The position numbers and the translations under genes are program-made. A DNA stretch of 64,000 nt, from assembly GCA_017644425.1 (NCBI GenBank), contig JAEPLN010000001.1, positions 1,116,001 to 1,180,000 on the forward strand. Direction: 5' to 3'. The notes below the pieces were generated by a model that did not search any database, had not been told where the DNA came from, and worked only from the letters and a program-made list of their open reading frames with translations. Origin of the DNA: Prochlorococcus marinus CUG1433. GTDB lineage: Bacteria > Cyanobacteriota > Cyanobacteriia > PCC-6307 > Cyanobiaceae. Below are positions 39,823 to 50,323 of this stretch, in pieces (positions within the stretch are counted from its first letter, which is position 1; each line of letters begins with the position of its first letter).

Positions 39823-42800
39823 TTATTTACTTAATGTTCTCTTTTTAGTAACAAATTTGAATGCTTCGATTATGTCTCCCTCAATCCAAGATGAAAATTT
39901 ATCGCAGCCAACTCCACATTCAAATCCGGTATTTACTTCTTTTACATCATCTTTAGATCTTTTTAGAGAATCTAAATCACCTTCAAAAATAACTTTATCT
40001 GATCTGATAACTCTAAGAGAGCAATTTCTTTGTAATTTCCCAGATTGTATATAACAACCTGCGATAGCTCCTTTGCCAACCGCAAAAGTTGCTCGAACTT
40101 CTGCTGTACCTAATGACTCTTCTACAAGATCAGGTTCTAGTAGACCCTCCATGGCTAACTGAATATCTTCTAAGAGTTTGTAGATTACTTCATATTCTCT
40201 TATATCCACATTATTAGCATCAGCTGCTCTCTTTGCTCCAGAGGCCAATGTGGTGTTAAACCCAATGATTACTGATCCTGAGGCGGCTGCGAGATCTATA
40301 TCGGTCTCAGTTATTTCTCCTGGAGCAGAGAGTAGGACTCTGACTTGAACTTCATTTTTTGGTAATTGCTCTAATGATCCCAGTATTGCTTCAACACTAC
40401 CTTGGACATCAGCTTTAAGAATTAGGTTTAACTCTTTTAATTCTCCATCATTTGCTTGAGTTGATAAGGAAGATAAACTAACTCTTCTAGAGGCCATTTG
40501 CTGAGCTAATTTTGTAGCTCTAGCATCTGTTGCTCTCTCCCCCACAATAGTTCGAGCAGTTTTCTCATCTGGGTAGACCTCAAATTCATCGCCTGCTGTT
40601 GGGACTTCGCTAAATCCTAGTGCTTCCACGGGGTAAGAGGGCCCTGCTTGTTTGATTCTGTTACCATGTTCGTCAACCATTGCTCTAATTTTTCCTAGGA
40701 CAGAACCTGCAGCTAAAACATCTCCCGATTTTAAGGTACCATTTTGTACTAACAAAGTAGCTACAGGTCCTTTTGCTTTATCTAGATGGGCCTCAATAAC
40801 TGTTCCTTTTGCCGCTCTGTCAGGATTGGCTTGTAAATCTTCAACTTCTGAAACCAATAAAATCATTTCGAGCAATTTATTTATATTTTGTTTTTTCAGT
40901 GCACTGACTGGGACCATCACAGTATCTCCTCCCCAATCTTCAGCAATTAAATCTTTTTCTGATAGTTCCTGCTTGACTTTGTCTGGAGATGCACCTTCTT
41001 TATCAATTTTATTTATTGCAACGACAATTGGTACTTTTGCAGCTCTTGCATGACTAATGGCCTCAAGTGTTTGGGGCCTGCAACCATCATCTGCTGCCAC
41101 TACAAGCACAGCTACATCAGTAACTTTTGTGCCTCTTGCTCTCATTGCGGTAAAAGCTTCATGACCAGGGGTATCAAGAAAAGTTAATTTTTTCTTTTTA
41201 GTTTCATGTTCAAATTCAACTTGATAAGCTCCTATATGTTGAGTTATCCCACCTGCTTCTCCTGAAGCTACTCTTGATTCTCTGATGGAATCTAGAAGAC
41301 TTGTTTTACCATGATCCACATGGCCCATTACAGTAATCACAGGTGGCCGATTGATTAGATTATCAATATCCTCAGATTCAATCATATCTACTGTTTTCTC
41401 AGCAGCTTCTTGAATATCATCTTGCAAAACTGGTACTCCAAATTCTTCCGCGACTGTTTCTATAGTTGCCAAGTCTAGTGATTGAGTTACGGTTGCTGTT
41501 ATTCCCTTAAAGAAAAGAGATTTGATTATTTCGGAGCTTTCAAGACTTAATTTATCAGCTAATTCTTGAACCGTTAAATTATCTTCTGGAATTATTATCA
41601 TCTCTGGTCTTACTTGCTTGGCTTCTTTAGCAGCCTTTAATTCCATAGCTCTTCTCTTTTGCCTTTGTCTTGTGGTCTCTTTTTTCTTCTTCTTTAAATG
41701 TTTTGCAGGTTTCTGAGATTTATTCTCATCAGAATTTTGTTTCTTTGGACGTGCCAAACTAGCTGATAATATTGAAACTTTCTCGCCTGAGTATCCACTA
41801 GTTTCGGATGTTAATGAATCATCATTATCTCCGATAATATGAACTTTCTGTCTCTGTTTCTGGGGATTTTTATTCCTTAATGCATCTAATTTCGCGCTAT
41901 CATCCCAATCTGTTTTTCCAGGTTTTTTCGAACTATTAGAAAATGTTCTATGAGGTGGTTTTTTTGAACTCGGGGTAGCATTTGGACGAGTGTTCGGAGC
42001 TTTTACATTCTGCTTAGGTGACTCAATACTTTGTGTTTCCTTATTGTTATGGCCGGGTTTGTCTTTCTCAGATTTATTAGTTTTTTGAAGTTGCAAAAGT
42101 TCATTAGGTGATACTGGTTTTCTGATCCCAGAAGACTTTTGCCCATTGAATTTGGAACCAGGTCTATTAGGCATACCTGGTCTGTTAGGACCGCCAGCTC
42201 TATTAGGCATACCTGGTCTGCTAGGAGCACCAGGTCTATTAGGCATGCCTGGTCTGTTAGGAGCCGCAGCTCTATTAGGCATACCTGGTCTGTTAGGAGC
42301 ACCAGCTCTATTAGGCATACCTGGTCTGTTAGGACCGCCAGCTCTATTAGGCATACCTGGTCTGCTAGGAGCACCAGCTCTATTAGGCATACCTGGTCTG
42401 CTAGGAGCACCAGCTCTATTAGGCATACCTGGTCTGCTAGGAGCACCAGGTCTGTTAGTTATACCAGGTTTATTAGTTATACCAGGTTTGTTAGTTATAC
42501 CAGGTTTGTTGGGAGAACTTGGTCTATTGGGGATAGTTTGTTTAAAAGAATTGTTTTGCTTATTATTATTATTTTGCTTATTGGGATCGTCTCTTCTTAT
42601 GGGAGCTCCTACGAGCTCAGGAGTGTTAATCCTATTATTAAAATTTTTTGATTTATTAGTGTTTTGATCAGGTTTGTTTGATAGTTGTCTTTTATTATAT
42701 GAATTCTGGGTGTTTTTGGGAAATTCATTTGATTTAGTCCCACTACTAATATTTTTAGGCTTTGCAATTAGTTCAATGGGTGGTTTTGCTGGACTTTTAG

Positions 42801-43299
42801 AGGGTGGGATTGCGTTATTTAGGAAAGTTTTTTTCCCTTGGTTGAGATTTTGTGAAGGCTTAGTATTTATCTTTTTACTTGTATCATTTGCTTGAGATTT
42901 TGAACCATTGATAATATTGGGTTTATTTGGATTTATAGGTTTATTTGAAATTATATTTAGACTCTCAGGCTTATTAGTAGGTTTTATCAATAATGGCTTT
43001 TTGTTGGAATTTTCTTTAATAGTTTTACCTTTCTCTGAATGGATATTAGAAGATTTAACTTCTTTGTTATGTTTGTGATTATCTTTTTTAATTGAAGGTT
43101 TATTGATGGAAAGTATTTTTTTATCTGAATTCTTCTTATTAATAAGATTTTTTATTTTTTTTGCATCGTTTGCACTTATTGAACTGCTATGACTTTTTAC
43201 TGAAATTGAAAGTTTTTGAGCGGCATCCAATATATCTTTATTTTCCAGATTTAAATCTCTGGAAAGTTCGTAAACTCTGATTTTATCGCTGATAGTCAT
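39823..43299 (-). CDS. infB: Translation initiation factor IF-2
   Basis: IF-2 is the GTPase that places initiator tRNA on the ribosome. The 1158-aa product has a helical N-terminal IF2N-like motif ([20 protein letters not shown]). A very long, Asn/Lys/Pro-rich linker follows that includes a 36-nt repeat array (residues about 264-381). The GTPase domain has its P-loop GHVDHGKTS near residue 657, DTPGHEAF and NKID, and the IF-2 C-terminal domains complete the protein. Last gene of rimP-nusA-ylxR-infB. Length exceeds the E. coli protein mainly through the linker. Confidence 0.98.
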   Translation of the reverse strand: MTISDKIRVYELSRDLNLENKDILDAAQKLSISVKSHSSSISANDAKKIKNLINKKNSDKKILSINKPSIKKDNHKHNKEVKSSNIHSEKGKTIKENSNKKPLLIKPTNKPESLNIISNKPINPNKPNIINGSKSQANDTSKKINTKPSQNLNQGKKTFLNNAIPPSKSPAKPPIELIAKPKNISSGTKSNEFPKNTQNSYNKRQLSNKPDQNTNKSKNFNNRINTPELVGAPIRRDDPNKQNNNNKQNNSFKQTIPNRPSSPNKPGITNKPGITNKPGITNRPGAPSRPGMPNRAGAPSRPGMPNRAGAPSRPGMPNRAGGPNRPGMPNRAGAPNRPGMPNRAAAPNRPGMPNRPGAPSRPGMPNRAGGPNRPGMPNRPGSKFNGQKSSGIRKPVSPNELLQLQKTNKSEKDKPGHNNKETQSIESPKQNVKAPNTRPNATPSSKKPPHRTFSNSSKKPGKTDWDDSAKLDALRNKNPQKQRQKVHIIGDNDDSLTSETSGYSGEKVSILSASLARPKKQNSDENKSQKPAKHLKKKKKETTRQRQKRRAMELKAAKEAKQVRPEMIIIPEDNLTVQELADKLSLESSEIIKSLFFKGITATVTQSLDLATIETVAEEFGVPVLQDDIQEAAEKTVDMIESEDIDNLINRPPVITVMGHVDHGKTSLLDSIRESRVASGEAGGITQHIGAYQVEFEHETKKKKLTFLDTPGHEAFTAMRARGTKVTDVAVLVVAADDGCRPQTLEAISHARAAKVPIVVAINKIDKEGASPDKVKQELSEKDLIAEDWGGDTVMVPVSALKKQNINKLLEMILLVSEVEDLQANPDRAAKGTVIEAHLDKAKGPVATLLVQNGTLKSGDVLAAGSVLGKIRAMVDEHGNRIKQAGPSYPVEALGFSEVPTAGDEFEVYPDEKTARTIVGERATDARATKLAQQMASRRVSLSSLSTQANDGELKELNLILKADVQGSVEAILGSLEQLPKNEVQVRVLLSAPGEITETDIDLAAASGSVIIGFNTTLASGAKRAADANNVDIREYEVIYKLLEDIQLAMEGLLEPDLVEESLGTAEVRATFAVGKGAIAGCYIQSGKLQRNCSLRVIRSDKVIFEGDLDSLKRSKDDVKEVNTGFECGVGCDKFSSWIEGDIIEAFKFVTKKRTLSK
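42158..42509 (-). repeat. In-frame tandem repeat array within infB
   Basis: About eight imperfect 36-nt units each encode a 12-residue block like [12 protein letters not shown], with variants GGP, AAP and PGA. Next to them (upstream in the gene) lie three 18-nt units encoding KPGITN. The array is rich in Gly, Pro, Arg and Met and has no stop in several frames, so it creates long spurious open frames on both strands. It lies in the flexible linker before the GTPase domain. Confidence 0.93.
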
Positions 43300-43363
43300 T
43301 TAATCTGATTTGTACTCTTTTGAACTTAAAGAGGATTTAATTTAATTATATTCCCTAATTGGG

Positions 43364-43627
43364 CTAGTAATTGTAGCTTGTAATTTCTTTTTCAAAAATA
43401 TCAATAAACTCAGGTTCTAAAATAGTTTTAAGAGCTTTTTGAAGCTTTTTTTTGATTTTCGAATCTGAGTAACAGTTTTTTGACTTGCAAATGTAAGCTG
43501 ATCGCCCCATTCCCTTCTGTAACATGATGCCTTGCCTATAGTCTTTGGTGATCTTGAAAAGATTTTTCCTGTCATAGGTTTTTTTACATGAAATGCATAC
43601 ACGCATCACAGGGGGTTTTTGTATCAC
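43364..43627 (-). CDS. ylxR: YlxR (DUF448) family protein
   Basis: The 87-aa protein has the YlxR signature PVMRVCISCKK with a CxxC pair, and later GMGRSAYIC. The family is a small RNA-binding-like fold located between nusA and infB in many bacteria. Its start overlaps the nusA end by 4 nt, showing tight coupling. Confidence 0.92.
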   Translation of the reverse strand: MIQKPPVMRVCISCKKTYDRKNLFKITKDYRQGIMLQKGMGRSAYICKSKNCYSDSKIKKKLQKALKTILEPEFIDIFEKEITSYNY

Positions 43628-45027
43628 CGTTTCTTCTCCTCTTGTGCGGCGACTTCTATTTCTTGAAGATTATCTTGTTGATCAGTATCTGAAAAGTCTT
43701 CACCTTCGTATTGATCTTCTCCATATTCTTGATCATCTTCTGGAAGAGGGTAAAGCTCTCTTAATCTTGCATCTTCTGCAGCGCGCTCAGCTTGTTCTGC
43801 TTCTAATCTTAGCTCGGCTTCTCGCTGGAGATTCTCTTCATCTTCCCTCTGAGCAATTAATTCAGAGACTTCAGCATCTTCAGCTTCTTGATCATATTCA
43901 TGTGAGTTTTTAACATCAATTTTCCACCCAGTTAATCTTGCGGCAAGTCTTACATTTTGACCTTCTCTACCTATTGCTAGACTTAATTGATCAGGGGGAA
44001 CTAGTACGTGCGCATGTTGCCCTTCTGGGTCAACTAGCCTTACTAAATCTACTTTGGCAGGACTTAAGGAATTTAAAATATACTGTATGGGATCAGATGA
44101 CCATTTAATAACATCAATTTTCTCTCCTCTTAATTCATTCACTACTTGTTGAATTCTTGCGCCTCTAGCTCCAATGCAGGCACCCACAGGGTCTACCTCT
44201 TGTTCGACGCTATCAACAGCTACTTTGGTTCTTGGTCCTACAGCTCTTGAAGGAGGATTTGCTTCTCTTGAAACAGCAACAATTTTTACTGTACCTTCTT
44301 GAATTTCTGGTACTTCATTCTCAAATAAATAGACCACCAAGCCAGCATTTGCTCTACTTACAAAAAGTTGCGGCCCTTTTCTGGCTATTTCGCTAACTTC
44401 TTTCAAAAATACTTTAAAAGTAGCATTTGCTCTGTAATTATCATTTGGTAATTGGTCTCTCTTTGGAAGTTCTGCTTCTACTTCAGGTCTGCCTATACCC
44501 GAACTAACTCCCATAATTACTGATTGTCTCTCAAATCTTATAACTCTTGCAGTTAAAACAGGGTCTTCCAAATCTGCAAATTCTTCCTGGATCATTTTTC
44601 TTTGTTGATCCCTTAATTTTTGAGCTAGAACTTGTTTTGTTGTTGAAGCAGCCATTCGCCCAAAATCTTCTTTCTCTGGGGTAACATCTAAAACAACTGT
44701 GTCTCCTATTTGAGCATCATCAGCGACTTGTTTAACTTCTACAAGAGATATTTGATGATCTTCGCTCTCAACTTCTTCTACAATTATCTTACTCGATAAG
44801 ATTCTATAGCCTTCTTCTTCAAGATCTAATCCAACATCAAAATTGTTAAAGTACTCCTCATCAAATGGATCTTCATTAACTCCAATGTAAAAAGTTCTTC
44901 GATATTTTTCGTATCCTTTCAGTAAAGCTTCGCGTAAAGCGGCTTCGACGATGTTAGGAGGCAACTTTTTTTCCTCACTAATATCTTCAATGAGATTGTT
45001 TAAACCTGGGAGAATAACTAATGCCAT
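43624..45027 (-). CDS. nusA: Transcription termination/antitermination protein NusA
   Basis: NusA binds RNA polymerase and nascent RNA, affecting pausing and termination. The 467-aa protein has the N-terminal domain (VILPGLNNLIEDISEEKKLPPNIVEAAL) and an S1 domain. KH domains follow, with ACIGARGARIQQVVNELRGEKIDVI and LAIGREGQNVRLAARLTGW. A very acidic, Glu/Asp/Gln-rich C-terminal tail (from about residue 395) replaces the AR repeats of E. coli NusA. Confidence 0.97.
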   Translation of the reverse strand: MALVILPGLNNLIEDISEEKKLPPNIVEAALREALLKGYEKYRRTFYIGVNEDPFDEEYFNNFDVGLDLEEEGYRILSSKIIVEEVESEDHQISLVEVKQVADDAQIGDTVVLDVTPEKEDFGRMAASTTKQVLAQKLRDQQRKMIQEEFADLEDPVLTARVIRFERQSVIMGVSSGIGRPEVEAELPKRDQLPNDNYRANATFKVFLKEVSEIARKGPQLFVSRANAGLVVYLFENEVPEIQEGTVKIVAVSREANPPSRAVGPRTKVAVDSVEQEVDPVGACIGARGARIQQVVNELRGEKIDVIKWSSDPIQYILNSLSPAKVDLVRLVDPEGQHAHVLVPPDQLSLAIGREGQNVRLAARLTGWKIDVKNSHEYDQEAEDAEVSELIAQREDEENLQREAELRLEAEQAERAAEDARLRELYPLPEDDQEYGEDQYEGEDFSDTDQQDNLQEIEVAAQEEKKR

Positions 45028-45060
45028 CTATGATGGGAAATGAATAATGGTTGAAAATAA

Positions 45061-45528
45061 TTAATCTTTTAATGTACAAAGACTAATCTTTAGTACTTCA
45101 TCAAAAGGTATTTTCTTTATTTTACCTTTTATGTTAATGGCTAAATACTCTTTAGACTTTTCATAAAGTAAACCTTGCAGAAGTTTTATTTTTGAATTCT
45201 TCTGGTTTAACTCAACATTAACTGGAAAACCCTTAAAAGTTTTGAAGTCTCTTTCTGAGGTTAATTCATCACTGACCCCTTGACTACTAATTTCTAACAC
45301 ATATGAACAATTTAAAAGATTTGAATTTTCTATCTCTTCAGATACAGGAGTGTTAAATAGGGCACAATCATCAAGTGAAATATCATTGCCATTAGTTTTT
45401 TTTATAGTAATTTCTATAACAATTGGATTATGATTCGTTTTTATATTTAAACTACAGATTTCTAATTCCCTCACATAGGCAACCTTTTTTAATAGATTTT
45501 CTAATTTACTTTTGTTTTCTTTATCCAA
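45061..45528 (-). CDS. rimP: Ribosome maturation factor RimP
   Basis: RimP helps mature the 30S subunit. The 155-aa protein has the family [30 protein letters not shown] block, matching the consensus around SPGxxRPL/FxRFxG with some divergence. First gene of the rimP-nusA-ylxR-infB operon, 33 nt ahead of nusA. Confidence 0.9.
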   Translation of the reverse strand: MDKENKSKLENLLKKVAYVRELEICSLNIKTNHNPIVIEITIKKTNGNDISLDDCALFNTPVSEEIENSNLLNCSYVLEISSQGVSDELTSERDFKTFKGFPVNVELNQKNSKIKLLQGLLYEKSKEYLAINIKGKIKKIPFDEVLKISLCTLKD

Positions 45529-45669
45529 ATTTATTTATATGTTCAGATAGGATAATTTTCACATATAAAAAAGTTTTTTCTATAAAAAAATTCAAAAATT
45601 TGTATTTTTTTATTGATGTAAACAAAAAAACTACAATAATATATTTCTTCAATTAGATTTACTAAATAA

Positions 45670-46818
<1,149 letters not shown>

Positions 46819-46865
46819 ATCACCCATTGAAATTTAATAATCTATAAACTTAGAAAATAAAAGCT

Positions 46866-47579
46866 TTGGATTCACAAACTCAAATGAAAAAAATAGTTGC
46901 TGAGGCAGCTATTAAAGAAGTAAAAAGTGGCATGATTCTTGGATTAGGATCTGGATCTACTGCCGCGCTCATGATAAAAAGCCTTGCTAATGAAATACGT
47001 TCTGGAAAACTCCAAAATATTAGTGGAGTTGCAACTTCATTTCAATCAGAAGTTTTAGCTCTAGAACTCGATATTCCGCTTATCGATTTAGCATCTGTTT
47101 CTCAAATAGATTTAGCTATTGATGGAGCAGATGAGGTTGATCCAGGATTTCAACTAATAAAAGGAGGTGGAGCATGTCATGTCAGAGAAAAGTTAGTGGC
47201 ACATAAAGCTAATCAATTGTTGATTGTTGTTGACGAAACTAAACTCGTACAAAACTTAAATAAATCCTTTCCTTTGCCTGTAGAGGTCCTTCCAAATGCT
47301 TGGAAGCAAGTTCAGAATGAAATTTCTAAAATGAATGCTAGATCCTCCTTAAGGATGGCTACTAAAAAAGCTGGCCCAGTTGTCACTGACCAAGGAAACC
47401 TAATCCTCGATATATTGTTTGATCATGGTATTAGTAATCCAAAAGATATTGAAATGCGTATAAATAATATCCCAGGAGTACTAGAGAACGGATTGTTCGT
47501 TGATTTAACAGATAAAGTACTTGTTGGAAAAGTTGAGAACAATATTCCAGTTGTCTATTCTCCCTCAAAAATTTCCTAA
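46866..47579 (+). CDS. rpiA: Ribose-5-phosphate isomerase A
   Basis: RpiA interconverts ribose-5-phosphate and ribulose-5-phosphate in the Calvin and pentose phosphate pathways. The 237-aa protein shows [15 protein letters not shown], then [27 protein letters not shown] with the catalytic acids and Lys. The start is a TTG at 46866; a following in-frame ATG lies six codons on. The stop overlaps the convergent hisD end by 4 nt. Confidence 0.96.
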   Translation: MDSQTQMKKIVAEAAIKEVKSGMILGLGSGSTAALMIKSLANEIRSGKLQNISGVATSFQSEVLALELDIPLIDLASVSQIDLAIDGADEVDPGFQLIKGGGACHVREKLVAHKANQLLIVVDETKLVQNLNKSFPLPVEVLPNAWKQVQNEISKMNARSSLRMATKKAGPVVTDQGNLILDILFDHGISNPKDIEMRINNIPGVLENGLFVDLTDKVLVGKVENNIPVVYSPSKIS

Positions 47580-48862
47580 TCTTCAAATCTTATCTTTACA
47601 GAATTAGCGTGGCTATGTAAACCTTCACTTTCGGCTAGATTAATGATATCAATACTATTGATTTTTAAACTTTCCTTATTAAATTCTATTATTGAAGTGT
47701 TTTTCATAAAAGTTTCGACTCCTAGAGAGCCGCTAAATCTAGAATTTCCTGATGTAGGTAAAGTATGGTTTGGTCCAGCAAGATAATCGCCCACAGCTTC
47801 TGGCGTCCATTTACCTAAAAATATAGCTCCTGCATTCTCTATCCCCTCAAGAATTTTTTTTGGATCTAGAGCTAAAATTTCTAAGTGTTCTGGAGCAAAT
47901 TTATTGCTTAGTTCAATACATGATTCATAATTCTCGCAAACAACAATTAATCCCCAATTTTTTATCGATTGCTTGCAAATTTCTTTTCTTGGATGATCAT
48001 TTATTTTTTTATAAACTTCCTCTAAAACTTCTTTCGCTTGCTTCTTAGATGTAGTTAAAAGTATTGAAGATGCCAAAGGATCATGTTCTGCTTGTGCTAG
48101 TAGATCAGATGCTATATGAGTACTTTGAGCTGATTGATCTGCAATGATCAATATTTCACTTGGACCAGCTAAAGAATCAATACCTGTAGAGCCATAAATA
48201 AGTTTTTTGGCAGTAGTTACATAGATATTCCCAGGACCTGTAATAACATCAACTTTATTTATTTGACGTGTGCCAAATGCTAAGGCACCAATTGCTTGAG
48301 CTCCTCCAATTCTAAAAACTTTTTTGATTCCGCATAAGTGAGCTGCAGCTAAAACAGTTTTATTTATTTTTCCTTCTTTATTTCCAGGAGAAACCATTAT
48401 GGTTTGTTCTACTCCTGCTACCTTTGCAGGTATTGCATTCATTAATACAGTACTTGGATAAGAAGCTCTTCCTCCAGGGATATAAATACCTGCATTTCGC
48501 ACTGGTCTCCATCTCCTTTGAACTGTATCGCCATGTATCCCTTTTATAGTAAAAGATGTTGGAATTTCTCTTTCATGGAATTGTTTAATTCTTTTATGTG
48601 CCACTTCAAGTGAGCGCTTTAAATTGCAATCAATTTCATCCCATGCATTTTTTAAGTCATCTAGACTCACTTGCATAGGGTCAGGATTGAAACCATCAAA
48701 TTTTTTTGTATATTTTTCAACTGCAATATCTCCAGAAATTTTTACGTCTTGAAGAATTTTTTCTACAATCGAATTTATTTTGTCATTGTTTTCGGAATTT
48801 GTTCGATTAGAGATCCTTTTTAATTCTTGTATGCCTTCTTTTTGATTATTTATGATCTTCAT
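47576..48862 (-). CDS. hisD: Histidinol dehydrogenase
   Basis: HisD catalyses the last two steps of histidine synthesis, oxidising histidinol to histidine with NAD. The 428-aa protein carries [20 protein letters not shown], the [16 protein letters not shown] segment, [14 protein letters not shown] and [17 protein letters not shown]. The C-terminal part with FAPEHLEI and [16 protein letters not shown] is typical. Isolated from other his genes, as usual in cyanobacteria. Confidence 0.97.
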   Translation of the reverse strand: MKIINNQKEGIQELKRISNRTNSENNDKINSIVEKILQDVKISGDIAVEKYTKKFDGFNPDPMQVSLDDLKNAWDEIDCNLKRSLEVAHKRIKQFHEREIPTSFTIKGIHGDTVQRRWRPVRNAGIYIPGGRASYPSTVLMNAIPAKVAGVEQTIMVSPGNKEGKINKTVLAAAHLCGIKKVFRIGGAQAIGALAFGTRQINKVDVITGPGNIYVTTAKKLIYGSTGIDSLAGPSEILIIADQSAQSTHIASDLLAQAEHDPLASSILLTTSKKQAKEVLEEVYKKINDHPRKEICKQSIKNWGLIVVCENYESCIELSNKFAPEHLEILALDPKKILEGIENAGAIFLGKWTPEAVGDYLAGPNHTLPTSGNSRFSGSLGVETFMKNTSIIEFNKESLKINSIDIINLAESEGLHSHANSVKIRFED

Positions 48863-48981
48863 ATTCTTAATTTTTCAAATTAAAAGGCAACAGACTTAAT
48901 ATAATTCCTCCTAAATTATATATTATTGATTTAAAGTCTATCTATTTGTTATGATAGAAATCTTAAATTTACTTACTATCT

Positions 48982-49275
48982 GTGGCCAATAACAAATCTG
49001 CAAAAAAGAGAATACAAATTGCTGAAAGGAATCGTTTAATAAACAAATCATATAAATCCACAGTTCGAACTTTGACTAAAAAAACCCTAGAGAATTGCGA
49101 AAAATATAAAAAGAACCCTAATAATGACAATGAAATTCTGGTAAAAACAAGTCTTAATAAAGCTTTTAGTTTAATTGATAAAGCTGTTAAAAAAAATGTT
49201 CTTCACAAGAATAACGGGGCTAACAAGAAATCTAAAATAAATAATTTGGTAAAAACTACTCTTACCTCAAAGTAA
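48982..49275 (+). CDS. rpsT: 30S ribosomal protein S20
   Basis: S20 is a helical small-subunit protein that binds 16S rRNA. The 97-aa product begins ANNKSAKKRIQIAERNRLINKSYKS and has the LNKAFSLIDKAVKKNVLHKN segment of the family. The start codon is GTG. In E. coli the S20 gene also uses a non-AUG start and is autoregulated; whether this applies here is unknown. tatD follows after 18 nt. Confidence 0.96.
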   Translation: MANNKSAKKRIQIAERNRLINKSYKSTVRTLTKKTLENCEKYKKNPNNDNEILVKTSLNKAFSLIDKAVKKNVLHKNNGANKKSKINNLVKTTLTSK

Positions 49276-49293
49276 AAAGGTAGATAATCAATT

Positions 49294-50103
49294 ATGAGTG
49301 AAATTGACCTCATAGACTCGCACTGTCATTTAATATTTGAAAATTTTGAGAAAGATCTTGAAGATGTTGTCCTAAGATTGCGTTCAACAGGTGTAAAAAA
49401 ATTAGTTCATGCTTGTTGTGAATTAAAAGAAATTCCAAAGTTGAAAAAAATTTCCGACCAATATGATGAAATTTACTATTCAGTGGGATTGCATCCTTTA
49501 GAATCACAAAAATGGGAGTTAAGCTCTAAATCTCTTTTAAAAAGATCGGCACAAGAAGACACAAGAGTCGTAGCTATTGGTGAACTTGGATTAGATTTTT
49601 TTAAAAATGAAAATAAAAATCAGCAAATTGATGCGCTTCTCCCTCAAATGGAGTTAGCTTATGATCTTGAATTGCCTGTAATCATTCACTGCAGAGATGC
49701 TGCGAATGAAATGATTAAGATATGCAAAAACCTCTCAAAAAAAGGGAAATGTCCCAATGGTGTACTTCATTGTTGGACAGGAACACCAGAAGAAATGAGG
49801 CAATTCTTGGATCTTGGCTTTTTTATTAGTTTTAGTGGAATAGTAACTTTCCCAAAAGCATATGAAATTCATGAGTGTGCCAAAATAGTTCCGAAGGATA
49901 GATACTTAATTGAAACTGATGCACCCTTTTTGGCTCCTGTTCCCCATAGAGGCAAAAGAAATGAACCTTCATTTGTTGTGAATGTTGCTAAATTTATGGC
50001 GGATTTAAGATCCACTGATTTAAATACTATTGCAAATGAGTCAACCAAGAATGCTGAAGATTTGTTTAAATTTGACTTGTTAAGTAGGCGTAGCAGCTGC
50101 TAG
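49294..50103 (+). CDS. tatD: TatD family metal-dependent nuclease
   Basis: The 269-aa TIM-barrel protein has the TatD motif series: IDSHCHL, then IGELGLDFF, then IIHCRDA, then LHCWTGTPEEM and IETDAPFLAP. The family cleaves DNA (3'-5' exonuclease or deoxyribonuclease), with roles in repair or DNA turnover. The gene is downstream of rpsT and ahead of rpoB, and its stop codon lies inside a perfect 12-bp palindrome. Confidence 0.94.
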   Translation: MSEIDLIDSHCHLIFENFEKDLEDVVLRLRSTGVKKLVHACCELKEIPKLKKISDQYDEIYYSVGLHPLESQKWELSSKSLLKRSAQEDTRVVAIGELGLDFFKNENKNQQIDALLPQMELAYDLELPVIIHCRDAANEMIKICKNLSKKGKCPNGVLHCWTGTPEEMRQFLDLGFFISFSGIVTFPKAYEIHECAKIVPKDRYLIETDAPFLAPVPHRGKRNEPSFVVNVAKFMADLRSTDLNTIANESTKNAEDLFKFDLLSRRSSC

Positions 50104-50323
50104 TATTAGGAATTACTGGAAATTTTTCTTAATTTTTAGTTTTAACTTTTAAATACTATGGTTTTGGGCCATTCAGATTAACTTTGTAGCTTATTATTAA
50201 ATTGATTTTTGTTAAAATCGAAACTTAATACTTGATTTCAAATTACAAAGAGAAGTTAAACAATCAAAAATTGAGTAGATTAAAAGTAAATAGTAAATCT
50301 CACATAATCTCAGGTTTTCTTGG

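Noticed and set aside
42158-42509. Possible CRISPR array, because of a regular 36-nt period
   Set aside because: The units are contiguous, without unique spacers, and lie inside the infB reading frame encoding conserved Pro/Gly/Arg blocks. No cas genes are nearby.
42003-42895. Long open frames on both strands over the infB linker
   Set aside because: They are by-products of the 36-nt in-frame repeat, which lacks stops in several frames; the translations are low-complexity repeats and infB itself is certain.
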